Of a stretch of DNA of 64,000 bases, positions 50,671-59,978 are shown in pieces (positions within the stretch are counted from its first letter, which is position 1; each line of letters opens with the position of its first letter). This DNA is from an uncultured Lachnospiraceae bacterium (GTDB lineage Bacteria > Bacillota > Clostridia > Lachnospirales > Lachnospiraceae): assembly GCA_902476265.1 (NCBI GenBank), contig CABSCP010000001.1, forward strand, positions 124,001 to 188,000, read 5' to 3'. The notes beneath the pieces were generated by a model. It made no database searches, was not told the DNA's origin, and saw only the letters and a program-made list of their open reading frames with translations. A program made the position numbers and the translations under genes.

Positions 50671-51834
50671 ATGAGAGAAGAGCTTTTACAGAAATTCGGG
50701 GAAGTTTTTGGAGGCACCGAAGGGGCGAAGGTTTATTTTGCGCCGGGGCGTGTGAATCTCATCGGGGAGCATACCGACTACAATGGCGGGCATGTTTTTC
50801 CCTGTGCGCTGACCATCGGTACTTATGGAGTGGCAAGAAAGAGGGAGGACAGGAAGCTTCGTTTTTATTCCATGAACTTTGATCATCTGGGTGTGATCGA
50901 GTCCTCGGTCGAGGACATTAAGCCGGAGAAGGAAGCGGGCTGGACCAATTATCCCAAGGGTGTGATGTGGGCTTTTGGGGAGAGAGGGATGGAAGTGTCA
51001 AACGGGATGGATCTGTTATTATTTGGCAACATTCCGAATGGTTCCGGGCTTTCTTCTTCCGCGTCTGTTGAGGTGCTGACAGGCTCCATTCTGAGAGATA
51101 TGTATGGTTTTGAGGTGTCCAATCAGGATCTGGCGCTGATCGGGCAGTTTTCCGAGAATAAATTCAATGGTGTGAACTGCGGTATCATGGATCAGTTCGC
51201 CATTGCCATGGGCAGGAAAGACAATGCGATTTTCCTGGATACGGCAACCATGGAATTTGAATATGCACCCATCCATCTGGAAGGCGCGAAGCTGGTCATC
51301 ACCTGCAGCAATAAGAAGCGCGGGCTGGGTGATTCCAAATATAATGAGAGAAGAAGTGAATGTGAGACTGCCCTGGCAGAATTGCAGCAGGTGATCGGGA
51401 TTGAGACTCTGGGCGATTTGACCGAGGAGCAGTTTGAGACTTACAAATCCGCCATCAAGGATGAAGTGCGCGTGAAACGGGCTCGTCATGCGGTTTATGA
51501 GAATCAGCGCACCATGAAGGCTGTGGCGGCATTAAAAGCGAACGATATTGAAGAGTTCGGTCGTCTGATGAACGCTTCCCATGTTTCTTTAAGGGATGAT
51601 TATGAAGTGACTGGCATTGAACTGGATACGCTGGTGGAAGAGGCGTGGAAAGTGGAAGGCGTGGTCGGTTCCAGAATGACAGGCGCGGGCTTTGGCGGCT
51701 GCACCGTCAGCATTGTAAAAGACGAAGCGATTGAAAGTTTTCAGGAAAAAGTCGGGAAAGCATACCTGGACAAGATCGGCTATGCCGCGGACTTCTATGT
51801 GGTGGAAATCGGCGACGGCCCGGTGATTCTGTAA
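50671..51834 (+). CDS. galK: Galactokinase
   Basis: 387-residue GHMP kinase phosphorylating galactose to galactose-1-phosphate with ATP. Galactokinase signature GRVNLIGEHTDYNGG near the N-terminus, ATP-binding GSGLSSSASVEV, and C-terminal GSRMTGAGFGGCTVS. AGGAGGAG upstream selects ATG 50671 over the in-frame ATG at 50548, which lies in the leader. galT follows 19 bases later; both enter the Leloir pathway. Confidence 0.95.
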   Translation: MREELLQKFGEVFGGTEGAKVYFAPGRVNLIGEHTDYNGGHVFPCALTIGTYGVARKREDRKLRFYSMNFDHLGVIESSVEDIKPEKEAGWTNYPKGVMWAFGERGMEVSNGMDLLLFGNIPNGSGLSSSASVEVLTGSILRDMYGFEVSNQDLALIGQFSENKFNGVNCGIMDQFAIAMGRKDNAIFLDTATMEFEYAPIHLEGAKLVITCSNKKRGLGDSKYNERRSECETALAELQQVIGIETLGDLTEEQFETYKSAIKDEVRVKRARHAVYENQRTMKAVAALKANDIEEFGRLMNASHVSLRDDYEVTGIELDTLVEEAWKVEGVVGSRMTGAGFGGCTVSIVKDEAIESFQEKVGKAYLDKIGYAADFYVVEIGDGPVIL

Positions 51835-51853
51835 GAAAACGGAGGATGAATGG

Positions 51854-53374
51854 ATGATTCAGGAAAATATTCGCGACCTTGTACAATATGGACTTCTGAC
51901 CGGGCTTGTGGAGCCGGAAGATGAAATTTATACCGCAAACCGGCTGTTGGAGCTGTTTGGGCTGGATGAATATGAATATGGTTTCGGAGAAGCGCCTGCC
52001 ATGAGCGAGGCGGAAGCGGTGAAAAAGCTGCCCGAAATTTTGAATGAAATGATGGATTACGCCGTGGAAAAAGGGATCATGAAAGAGGACGGCATCGTCT
52101 ACCGTGATCTTTTTGACACAAAGATCATGAGCTGTCTGGTGGGACGTCCCGGAGAAATCATCCGGAAATTTAGAGCGGAATATGAAAAATCCCCGGAAGC
52201 GGCGACTGATTTTTTCTATAAGTTCAGTCAGGATACGGATTACATAAGACGTTACCGCGTCTGCCGGGATGAAAAGTGGATCGCGCCCACAAAATACGGC
52301 GATCTGGACATCACCATCAACCTTTCCAAACCGGAGAAGGATCCAAAGGCGATTGCGGCTGCAAAGCTGGCAAAACAGAGCGGCTATCCCAAATGTCTGC
52401 TCTGTGTGGAAAATGAAGGGTATGCGGGCCGCGTGAATCATCCGGCAAGGCAGAACCACCGCATTATTCCCATCACGATTAACGACAGCGGATGGGGATT
52501 CCAGTATTCCCCCTATGTTTATTATAATGAACACTGCATCGTGTTCAACTCCCAGCATATTCCGATGAAGATCGAGCACAACACTTTTGTGAAGCTGTTT
52601 GACTTCGTGAAACTGTTCCCTCATTACATGCTGGGATCCAATGCGGATCTGCCCATCGTGGGCGGCTCCATATTGAGCCATGACCATTTCCAGGGCGGTC
52701 ATTATGAATTTCCCATGGCAAAAGCGGAGGTGGAAAAGACCTTCACGGTGAAGGGCTTTGAAGATGTAAATGCGGGAGTGGTGAATTGGCCCATGTCCGT
52801 CATCCGTATCTCCGGGAAAGATTCCGACAGGCTGATTGCCCTGGCGGATGTGATTCTGGATGCATGGCGCGGTTACAGTGATGAAGCGTCCTTCATTTTT
52901 GCCGAAACCGACGGAGAGCCCCACAATACGATTACACCCATCGCCAGAAAACGCGGGGAAAATTTTGAACTGGATCTGGTGCTGCGCAATAACATCACCA
53001 CAGAAGAGCATCCCATGGGCGTCTATCATCCCCATGCGAACCTGCATCATATCAAAAAGGAGAATATCGGCCTGATTGAAGTGATGGGGCTGGCGGTGCT
53101 GCCCGCCCGTTTAAAAGGAGAAATGGCGGCGTTGGAAGAAGCGATCCTAACAGGGGCGGATATCCGCAGTGATGAAACGTTGGAAAAACACGCGGACTGG
53201 GTGGAAGAATTTCTCCCGAAATATCCGGAGGTGAACGCAGAGAATATCCACGGCATCATTCAGAAGGAGATCGGTCTGGTGTTCATGCAGGTGCTGGAAG
53301 ACGCGGGCGTTTACAAGCGTACGGAAGAAGGAAGAGCGGGATTTGACCGCTTTATTGAAAGTCTGAATCAATAA
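51854..53374 (+). CDS. galT: UTP/UDP-glucose-hexose-1-phosphate uridylyltransferase, class II
   Basis: 506-residue enzyme of the Firmicutes-type class II GalT family, exchanging UMP between UDP-glucose and galactose-1-phosphate. Conserved blocks: TKYGDLDITINLSKPEKDP, ENEGYAGRVNHPARQNHR and VGGSILSHDHFQGGHYE (written here in fragments under 20 residues), rather than the HPH motif layout of class I. GGAGGA eight bases before ATG 51854. Its substrate galactose-1-phosphate is produced both by GalK next door and by the GH112 enzyme at the left end of the window. A terminator follows. Confidence 0.94.
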   Translation: MIQENIRDLVQYGLLTGLVEPEDEIYTANRLLELFGLDEYEYGFGEAPAMSEAEAVKKLPEILNEMMDYAVEKGIMKEDGIVYRDLFDTKIMSCLVGRPGEIIRKFRAEYEKSPEAATDFFYKFSQDTDYIRRYRVCRDEKWIAPTKYGDLDITINLSKPEKDPKAIAAAKLAKQSGYPKCLLCVENEGYAGRVNHPARQNHRIIPITINDSGWGFQYSPYVYYNEHCIVFNSQHIPMKIEHNTFVKLFDFVKLFPHYMLGSNADLPIVGGSILSHDHFQGGHYEFPMAKAEVEKTFTVKGFEDVNAGVVNWPMSVIRISGKDSDRLIALADVILDAWRGYSDEASFIFAETDGEPHNTITPIARKRGENFELDLVLRNNITTEEHPMGVYHPHANLHHIKKENIGLIEVMGLAVLPARLKGEMAALEEAILTGADIRSDETLEKHADWVEEFLPKYPEVNAENIHGIIQKEIGLVFMQVLEDAGVYKRTEEGRAGFDRFIESLNQ

Positions 53375-53389
53375 GTCTGAGAAAGTGAG

Positions 53390-53428
53390 CCAGGAGTCTG
53401 CAGAAAAATAGCGGATTCCTGGTTTTTT
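53390..53428 (+). terminator. Terminator of galKT operon
   Basis: CCAGGAGTCTGC (53390-53401) pairs with GCGGATTCCTGG (53411-53422) with two wobbles, followed by TTTTTT at 53423-53428. Confidence 0.85.
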
Positions 53429-53532
53429 CATATCGGTGTCCTGTAAGATAAATTGATCCGATATGGAAAATGGTTTGTGCGAATTTGGGGTACCTTTTCC
53501 TTCACAAAGTACGCAGCGGAATGGAGATTGGA

Positions 53533-54762
53533 ATGAAGAAAATTACAGGAGTCATATGCATTTTGTTACTGACGGTCTTTTTAGGAGCCTGCGCGGGAAT
53601 GGCGGGCGGCGCTGATGCGGAAAAAGAAGGAACGGCATCAAAAACAACCGGAACGCCAGCAACGTCAAAGACTGGAGAAACTGTGAATCGTCAGGATACA
53701 GCTGCCGGCGGGATCCGTTTTCACAATGATGCCCGAAAAGCGGAGAAAAAAATAGAAGCTGTCATTCAACGATTTCCTGATACCGAGGCAAAAGCGGATA
53801 ACGGGGATATCCGGCTTCTGTCCAGGGTTGTAAAAGTTTGGAAGGATACGGAGAAAACAGAGGAATATCCCAATCTGGAACGGCTGTATGTGTCCGGCAG
53901 TGATGACGGAGACGAAAACAGAAAGCATGCAGAAAAATGGATTTTTGAATGGTGTCAAATGGATGGATTTCAGGCTGCTGATTGTTACAGCCAGGTATTT
54001 CCGAGGAAAGTAACAAATCAGGAGGGCGGCGTTCGGGAGATTGTGTTTGAAATTGATCTGGAGGAACATATCCCGATTAGCGGAGTGGATGTGGTTTTAA
54101 AATATGTTCTTACCGGTTTGGCAGATATCGTGGACACAGAGGACGGACCCCGCCTGCTGTATTGTTTTTTCAGCGATGCGGGGCCTAAGCAGCCGGAAAC
54201 CGGAAAAAAGATCTATATGCCGGGAGTGGAAGGAGAGATTAGAGGTCGTGACCTGGAACTTTTGGCCTCTTTTGCAAAAGCCTGTGAAGATACGCTGACC
54301 TTTGGCAGATATCCGGTTTTTTCAAATCTGTATGACACGGAGAATCCCGACGGTATCAAAGCGATGCGGCTGACGGAAGCAGCGGTCTATGAAAAAAGTC
54401 TTTCCCATGGGGGAAAAACAGTGGAGTGCTTCAGTGAACTTGAAATTCTGGAAGGGAACCGGAAAGAAGAAAACAGGAGGGAACTATCGTTCATGCTTCG
54501 GCAGGAAGTCCGCGGTGCAGGAACAGAAGCGGCGGGAATTGGGGAAACCGGTTGCCGGGGCAGAGCGGATATCACAGACACCCTGTATGGCCCGCGGCTG
54601 ATTGGAACTCAATGGGATCATAAGGCGCTGAACATTCTGGAAGAAGAAATCAAGGAGAGCGGAATTGATCTGTTAGGAGAGAATGCCGGAGAAGAATTGG
54701 AAAAGTGGGTCAAAGAAAAGTGGCGGGAAATGGAATCAGCGCCGGAAAGGGATCAGAATTGA
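53533..54762 (+). CDS. Predicted lipoprotein of unknown function
   Basis: 409 residues: signal peptide MKKITGVICILLLTVF with lipobox LGAC, a Thr/Ser/Lys-rich linker (about 25-55), then a soluble domain of about 350 residues with mixed alpha/beta character, ending in a charged helix. I do not recognise the family; the layout resembles the DUF6034-type lipoproteins common in Lachnospiraceae. The start is placed at 53533 by signal-peptide geometry, with GGAGAT seven bases upstream; in-frame ATGs at 53470 and 53521 would add a non-signal extension. Single gene. Confidence 0.75.
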   Translation: MKKITGVICILLLTVFLGACAGMAGGADAEKEGTASKTTGTPATSKTGETVNRQDTAAGGIRFHNDARKAEKKIEAVIQRFPDTEAKADNGDIRLLSRVVKVWKDTEKTEEYPNLERLYVSGSDDGDENRKHAEKWIFEWCQMDGFQAADCYSQVFPRKVTNQEGGVREIVFEIDLEEHIPISGVDVVLKYVLTGLADIVDTEDGPRLLYCFFSDAGPKQPETGKKIYMPGVEGEIRGRDLELLASFAKACEDTLTFGRYPVFSNLYDTENPDGIKAMRLTEAAVYEKSLSHGGKTVECFSELEILEGNRKEENRRELSFMLRQEVRGAGTEAAGIGETGCRGRADITDTLYGPRLIGTQWDHKALNILEEEIKESGIDLLGENAGEELEKWVKEKWREMESAPERDQN

Positions 54763-54930
54763 TGTGCGGGGATTTTTTGGAAAATTCCCGATAAAGCGCC
54801 TGAATTTACCACCTCTGTTTGTGGAAACGCCTGATGCGCATAAAAGAGATTTGTGGTAAGATGTACGGGAAGCGGCTGCCTGCATTTTGACGGACGGGCC
54901 GCGGGTGAAACACGAAAGAAGGACAGAACC

Positions 54931-56772
54931 ATGAAATTTTTACTCACTGCACTGAATGCAAAATATATCCACTCCAATCCGGCGCTGCACAGCCTGCGTT
55001 CCTATGCACTGGCGCACAATCCGGGCGCGGAAGAGAGTGTGGAGATCGCAGAATATACCATCAATCAGCAGCCGGGGGATATTCTGGCTGACATCTATAA
55101 AAAACAGCCGGATGTGATCGCTTTTTCCTGCTATATCTGGAACTGGACCATGATACAGGCGCTGGCAGTGGAACTTCATAAGGTGATGCCGTCCCTCCCT
55201 ATCTGGCTGGGCGGCCCCGAGGTATCTTTTAACGCAGAAGAGATCCTGGAAGAATATCCCTTCCTGGCGGGAATTATGGTGGGCGAAGGGGAAGTCACCT
55301 TTTCCCAGCTGCTTTCTTATTATGAAAAGCGCGCAGGCGGTCTTTATCCGGAAGAAATGCAGCTGCAGATCGTGGCATTCTGGCCGGGCGCGGTGAAGCA
55401 GGCGGGACTGTTTGCCATTGCGGGGCTGGTTTTCAGGGATCCCGTTTCCAAAGAAGTGGTGCGCACTGCAAAACGGCCTGTGACGGACATCAGCATGCTG
55501 CCGTTCTTCTATGATCCTATTTCTGATTTTGAGAACCGGATCATTTATTATGAATCCAGCCGGGGGTGTCCGTTCAGATGCAGCTATTGCCTGTCCTCCA
55601 TCGATAAAAATGTGCGGCTGAGAAATAGGGATCTGGTAAAAAAAGAACTGCAGTTTTTCCTGGATAAAAAAGTCCCCCAGGTGAAATTTGTGGACCGCAC
55701 CTTTAACTGCAGTCATGAACATGCGCAGGAAATCTGGCGCTATATTCTGGAACATGACAATGGCGTCACAAATTTTCACTTTGAAATTTCGGCAGATCTG
55801 TTAAACGGGGAGGAACTGGCGCTTCTGGCCCGGATGCGGCCCGGACTGGCACAGCTGGAAATCGGTGTGCAGTCCACTAATCCGGAATCTTTGCAGGCAG
55901 TACGGCGGTATACCAATCTGGATAAACTGCGCCATGCGGTGGTGCGGATCCATGCGGAGCACAACATCCATGTACACCTGGATCTGATTGCGGGCCTGCC
56001 CTATGAAGATTTTGAAAGTTTCCGGAAATCCTTCAACGATGTGTATGCAATGCGGCCCGAACAGCTGCAGCTGGGATTTTTGAAAGTGTTGAAGGGGTCT
56101 TATATGGAAGAAATGGCGGACGCCTACGGCCTTGTATACATGGATCAGCCGCCCTATGAAGTACTTTACACCAAATGGATTTCTTTTGACCAGCTGATCT
56201 GCTTAAAACGCATTGAGGAAATGGTGGAGCTCTATTACAACAGCGGTCAGTTCACCCATGTCCTTCCGGTTTTGGAAAAACAGTTTGAAAGCCCTTTTGA
56301 TATGTACGCGGCGCTGGCTGTGTTTTACGAAAAAAAGGGATATCTTGTGAACAGCCCCGCCCGGGTGCGGCGTTATGAGGTTCTGCTGGAATTTGCGGCC
56401 GGACAGGATGCGCCCAGAGAACCTCTGTACCGGGAGCTTTTGGTTTATGACATGTATCTTCGGGAAAATCTGAAAAGCCGCCCGGCTTTCGCCCGGGATT
56501 TATCGCCCTATCATGAAAAAACAGCGGGTTTCTACAAGGAAGAGGAAAAGAACAGAAGCTTCCTGCAGGGCTATGAAGACTGCAATGCAAAGCAGCTGCA
56601 GCGCATGACCCACATGGAAATTTTCCGCTGGCCGGTGGAAAAGCAGGCATGGGAACTTCTGGAGCAGTTTGACCGGGGAGAAGAGGAAAGGGAAGAAACG
56701 GCGGTTTTATTCGATTATCAAAAACGCGATCCGTTAAGCGGCAACGCAAAAACCATGCGGATCGAATGGTGA
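54931..56772 (+). CDS. B12-binding domain radical SAM protein (DUF4080)
   Basis: 613-residue cytoplasmic enzyme. N-terminal cobalamin-binding-like Rossmann domain (about 1-140: LLTALNAKYIHSNPAL, WLGGPEVSF, GIMVGEGE), radical SAM core with SRGCPFRCSYC (C-x3-C-x2-C, near 213) and LEIGVQSTNPE, then a C-terminal DUF4080 domain (about 380-600). The reaction is unknown; related proteins modify tRNA, lipids or cofactors. AAGGA before ATG 54931 fixes the start. The DNA repair gene nth begins 16 bases after its stop. Confidence 0.88.
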   Translation: MKFLLTALNAKYIHSNPALHSLRSYALAHNPGAEESVEIAEYTINQQPGDILADIYKKQPDVIAFSCYIWNWTMIQALAVELHKVMPSLPIWLGGPEVSFNAEEILEEYPFLAGIMVGEGEVTFSQLLSYYEKRAGGLYPEEMQLQIVAFWPGAVKQAGLFAIAGLVFRDPVSKEVVRTAKRPVTDISMLPFFYDPISDFENRIIYYESSRGCPFRCSYCLSSIDKNVRLRNRDLVKKELQFFLDKKVPQVKFVDRTFNCSHEHAQEIWRYILEHDNGVTNFHFEISADLLNGEELALLARMRPGLAQLEIGVQSTNPESLQAVRRYTNLDKLRHAVVRIHAEHNIHVHLDLIAGLPYEDFESFRKSFNDVYAMRPEQLQLGFLKVLKGSYMEEMADAYGLVYMDQPPYEVLYTKWISFDQLICLKRIEEMVELYYNSGQFTHVLPVLEKQFESPFDMYAALAVFYEKKGYLVNSPARVRRYEVLLEFAAGQDAPREPLYRELLVYDMYLRENLKSRPAFARDLSPYHEKTAGFYKEEEKNRSFLQGYEDCNAKQLQRMTHMEIFRWPVEKQAWELLEQFDRGEEEREETAVLFDYQKRDPLSGNAKTMRIEW

Positions 56773-56788
56773 ATGGCAGGAGGTAGTT

Positions 56789-57481
56789 TTGAACGCACAT
56801 ACGAAAGCGATACTGGATCTTCTGGATGAACATTACGGCACGGAATATGTCTGCTATCTGAATCATGAAAATGCCTGGCAGCTGCTCATCGCCACGATTC
56901 TGAGCGCCCAGTGTACGGATGCCAGGGTGAATATTGTGACAAAGGAACTGTTTTTAAAATACCCTTCCGTGGAGGCTTTTGCCAACGCGGATCTGGCAGA
57001 GCTGGAGCAGGACATCCGGCCTACGGGTTTTTATCATAATAAGGCGAAGAATATCATCGCCTGCTGTCAGGACCTGGTGGAAAAATTCGGCGGGCAGGTC
57101 CCCTCTACTCTGGAAGATCTGACTTCCCTGGCGGGAGTGGGGAGAAAAACGGCGAATGTGATCCGGGGAAATATTTATCATGAACCCAGCGTGGTGGTGG
57201 ACACTCATGTGAAGCGCATTTCCAAAAAGTTGGGGCTGACAAAGGAAGATGACCCGGAAAAGGTGGAAATGGAACTGATGAAGGTGCTGCCCAGAGAGCA
57301 CTGGATCTTATATAACATCCAGATCATCACGCTGGGACGTTCCGTCTGCAAGGCGCCCACCCCCAAATGCGAGGAATGCTTCCTGACGGAGCACTGTCGG
57401 GATTTTAAAGAACGGCAGAAAAAAGGCGCGGGCCCGAAAAAGAAAAGCGGTGCAAAAAGCAAGGCGGTAAAGAGCGAATGA
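56789..57481 (+). CDS. nth: Endonuclease III
   Basis: 230-residue DNA glycosylase/AP lyase acting on oxidised pyrimidines. HhH motif LAGVGRKTANVI with catalytic Lys, catalytic Asp in VVDTHVKRIS, and the iron-sulfur loop CKAPTPKCEECFLTEHC (C-x6-C-x2-C-x5-C), followed by a Lys-rich tail of about 22 residues. TTG start at 56789, seven bases after AGGAGGT. The stop overlaps the start of the exonuclease gene (ATGA), pairing two DNA repair functions. Confidence 0.95.
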   Translation: MNAHTKAILDLLDEHYGTEYVCYLNHENAWQLLIATILSAQCTDARVNIVTKELFLKYPSVEAFANADLAELEQDIRPTGFYHNKAKNIIACCQDLVEKFGGQVPSTLEDLTSLAGVGRKTANVIRGNIYHEPSVVVDTHVKRISKKLGLTKEDDPEKVEMELMKVLPREHWILYNIQIITLGRSVCKAPTPKCEECFLTEHCRDFKERQKKGAGPKKKSGAKSKAVKSE

Positions 57482-58242
57482 AGGGACCTGTGCGGGACTA
57501 CCTGTGTGTGGATCTGGAAACCACGGGATTGAATCCGAAACTGGATAAAATAATTGAAATCGGCGCGGTGAAGGTGACGGGCGGCGAAATTACGGATATT
57601 TTCCAGACGTTCGTCCATCCGGGAATCGCCCTGTCCGAAAGGGTATCGGCGCTCACAGGGATCCTTGCGGCGGATTTAAAAGATGCTCCTGTGATACAGG
57701 AGATTCTGCCGTCCTTTCTGGAGTTTGCGGGAGAATTGCCGCTTCTGGGGCACCGGGTGCTGTTTGACTATTCTTTTTTAAAGCGCGCTGCGGTGAACAG
57801 CGGCCTTACCTTTGAAAGGGAAGGGATCGATACCCTGAGGCTGTCCCGGAAGTTTCTTCCGGAGCTGCCGAGCAAAAGACTTTCCGATCTCTGTGAATAT
57901 TTTCAAATCCCCATCCGGGCTCACAGGGCCATGGAGGATGCCAGGGCGACCCATCATCTCTATGAAAAGCTGTGTGAAAGTTTTTATGAGCAGCAGGCAT
58001 TTTCTCCCGCACCGCTGATTTATAAAGTGAAAAAGGAGGGGCCCGCCACAAAAGCCCAGAAGGAGCGGCTGGCCCGTCTGCTGGAGCAGCATGGCATTGC
58101 GCCCGACTTTGAGATGGAAATGCTGACGAAAAATGAAGCAAGCCGTCTGATCGACCGGATTCTTGCGGCATATGGAATCTTGCAAAACCAGAAGAAGTGC
58201 ATTATAATGACTGGAAGGGTTTCGGATAACGGAGAATTTTGA
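57478..58242 (+). CDS. DnaQ-like 3'-5' exonuclease
   Basis: 254-residue DEDDh exonuclease. Exo I CVDLETTGLNP, Exo II GHRVLFDYSFLKRA, Exo III HRAMEDARATHHLYEKL with the catalytic His and Asp. The domain covers about 1-170; the remaining 80 residues (AQKERLARLLEQHGI) form a helical tail. It resembles stand-alone epsilon-like or PolC-like exonucleases. Translationally coupled to nth. Confidence 0.92.
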   Translation: MKGPVRDYLCVDLETTGLNPKLDKIIEIGAVKVTGGEITDIFQTFVHPGIALSERVSALTGILAADLKDAPVIQEILPSFLEFAGELPLLGHRVLFDYSFLKRAAVNSGLTFEREGIDTLRLSRKFLPELPSKRLSDLCEYFQIPIRAHRAMEDARATHHLYEKLCESFYEQQAFSPAPLIYKVKKEGPATKAQKERLARLLEQHGIAPDFEMEMLTKNEASRLIDRILAAYGILQNQKKCIIMTGRVSDNGEF

Positions 58243-58266
58243 AAAGACAGGAGAGGAAAGCATATT

Positions 58267-58371
58267 ATGATGAATTTTAATAACAAAAAGACACAGAAAA
58301 TCATTTCATCGGTGATCATCATTCTTTTGGTGCTGGCGATGATTATTCCCACTTTATTGTATTTCCTATAG
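58267..58371 (+). CDS. 34-residue single-helix membrane peptide
   Basis: Small gene with AGGAGAGGAAAG (58249-58260) just upstream. A Lys/Asn-rich N-terminus (MMNFNNKKTQKI) is followed by one hydrophobic helix (ISSVIIILLVLAMIIPTLLYFL) cut here to its features: about 20 apolar residues ending at the stop. The second Met (58270) is an alternative start. Small proteins with this pattern recur in Lachnospiraceae genomes, from memory. Function unknown. It lies between the exonuclease and VanW genes. Confidence 0.7.
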   Translation: MMNFNNKKTQKIISSVIIILLVLAMIIPTLLYFL

Positions 58372-58393
58372 TCGAACGAGAAAGGGTTTTGGA

Positions 58394-59935
58394 ATGAAAA
58401 AAATAAGGACCATACTGATGATGGCGCTGGCGGTGGGATGCTGTTTCCTTTTTGACGGAAAGCAGGCGATGGCCGCTCCCGACGACACCATACAGGAGGG
58501 CGTTACGGCCGGAGGTATCGATTTATCGGGCATGACCCAGGACGAAGCCACGGCTGCCATACAGACATATGTGGACGGGCTGGAGAGCGAAACGGTTTCG
58601 CTGCTGGCGGCGGACGGAGAGAGCGTGTCCGTGACGGCGGGCGAACTGGGGCTGACCTGGAAGAATCCCACGTTGGCTGTGGAGGCGGTACAGCTGGGGA
58701 GAAAAGGGAATATTGTGGCCCGCTATAAAGCCATGCAGGATCTGAAACATAAAGGAAGAGATTTTGAAATTATCCTGGATTTTGACCGGGATGCGATTTC
58801 CGCTGTCATAGAAGAACGCTGCGGCAGGTTCAACGTGGAGGCGGTGGATGCGCACTTAAAGCGCGTGGACGGCGCTTTTTCGGTGGAAGAAGGGCAGACC
58901 GGCTATCTTGTGGATAATGCCGCTTCCGCAAACGCGGTTTATGAGTATCTGACGAAAGAATGGAATCATCAGGACGGAAGCGTGGAACTGGTGATGACGG
59001 TGGACGAACCCAGAGGCAAGGCGGAGGAGCTGCTGCAGGTGAAGGACGTGCTTGGCACCTTTACCACGAGCTATTCCTCGTCAGGCCCCTCCCGCAGCAA
59101 AAACGTTGCGAACGGCTGCCGGCTGATCGACGGCACCACGGTTTATCCGGGGGATACCTTCTCCACCTATGATATGGTGAAGCCTTTTTCCCAGGATAAC
59201 GGATATGAGATGGCCGGCTCCTACTTAAACGGGGCGGTGGTGGACAGCATCGGCGGCGGGATCTGCCAGGTATCCACAACTCTTTATAACGCGGTGCTGC
59301 GTTCGGAGCTGGAAGTGACGGAACGGCACAATCATTCCATGATCGTGACTTATGTGGACCCTTCCGCGGATGCCGCCATTGCGGAGTCGGCGGGAAAGGA
59401 TTTCCGTTTTGTGAACAATACGGACTATCCCATTTACATAGAAGGTCATACCGAGAATAAAAAAATAACCTTCACCATTTACGGTGTGGAAACCAGAGAT
59501 TCCGGCCGTAAGGTGATTTACGAAAGCGAAGTGCTGGAAAAGAAAGTGCCGGAGCAGGATAAGATCATCTCAGATCCTTCCCAGCCCGTGGGATTTATCC
59601 ATATCAGCAGTGCCCATATCGGCTATAAGGCGCAGCTGTGGAAGGTGGTAAAGGAAAACGGTGTGGAAGTGAGCCGGGAAAAGGTGAACAGCAGCAGTTA
59701 CCAGATGAGTCCCAAAACGGCTACCGTAGGGACAGCCACGGCGGATCCCAATGTGAGCGGTATGATCAATGCCGCCATCGCCACCAGCAGCATTTCGGAG
59801 GTACAGAATACCATCGCCAATATCAAGGCGGCCCAGGAGGCAGCGGCGGCGCTGACACCCGAACAGCTGGCGGAGATCGCGGCTGCTCAGGCAGCGGCAG
59901 CACAGGCCGATCGGGATGCCGCTGCAGGAAACTGA
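58394..59935 (+). CDS. VanW family protein with peptidoglycan-binding-type N-terminal domain
   Basis: 513-residue exported protein. Signal peptide (IRTILMMALAVGCCFLF, cleavage near AMAA), a YoaR-like putative peptidoglycan-binding region (about 40-220), then the VanW domain (about 228-360: GTFTTSYSSSGPSRSKN, GDTFSTYDM, VDSIGGGICQVSTTLYNA, ERHNHS). A beta-rich stretch and a long Ala/Gln-rich helical tail (about 465-510) follow. VanW proteins are linked to cell-wall metabolism; despite the name, no vancomycin-resistance genes are present here. Confidence 0.9.
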   Translation: MKKIRTILMMALAVGCCFLFDGKQAMAAPDDTIQEGVTAGGIDLSGMTQDEATAAIQTYVDGLESETVSLLAADGESVSVTAGELGLTWKNPTLAVEAVQLGRKGNIVARYKAMQDLKHKGRDFEIILDFDRDAISAVIEERCGRFNVEAVDAHLKRVDGAFSVEEGQTGYLVDNAASANAVYEYLTKEWNHQDGSVELVMTVDEPRGKAEELLQVKDVLGTFTTSYSSSGPSRSKNVANGCRLIDGTTVYPGDTFSTYDMVKPFSQDNGYEMAGSYLNGAVVDSIGGGICQVSTTLYNAVLRSELEVTERHNHSMIVTYVDPSADAAIAESAGKDFRFVNNTDYPIYIEGHTENKKITFTIYGVETRDSGRKVIYESEVLEKKVPEQDKIISDPSQPVGFIHISSAHIGYKAQLWKVVKENGVEVSREKVNSSSYQMSPKTATVGTATADPNVSGMINAAIATSSISEVQNTIANIKAAQEAAAALTPEQLAEIAAAQAAAAQADRDAAAGN

Positions 59936-59978
59936 TGAGGACGTTTGCGCAGTACAGGCGTCCGGAATGGAAATTTTT

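Noticed and set aside
54940..55779. 279-codon minus-strand frame opposite the DUF4080 radical SAM gene
   Set aside because: Shadow frame; the plus strand carries intact radical SAM motifs through this stretch.
58394..59935. Vancomycin-resistance function for the VanW gene
   Set aside because: VanW-domain proteins are widespread in clostridia without vanHAX genes; none of those genes is in the window.
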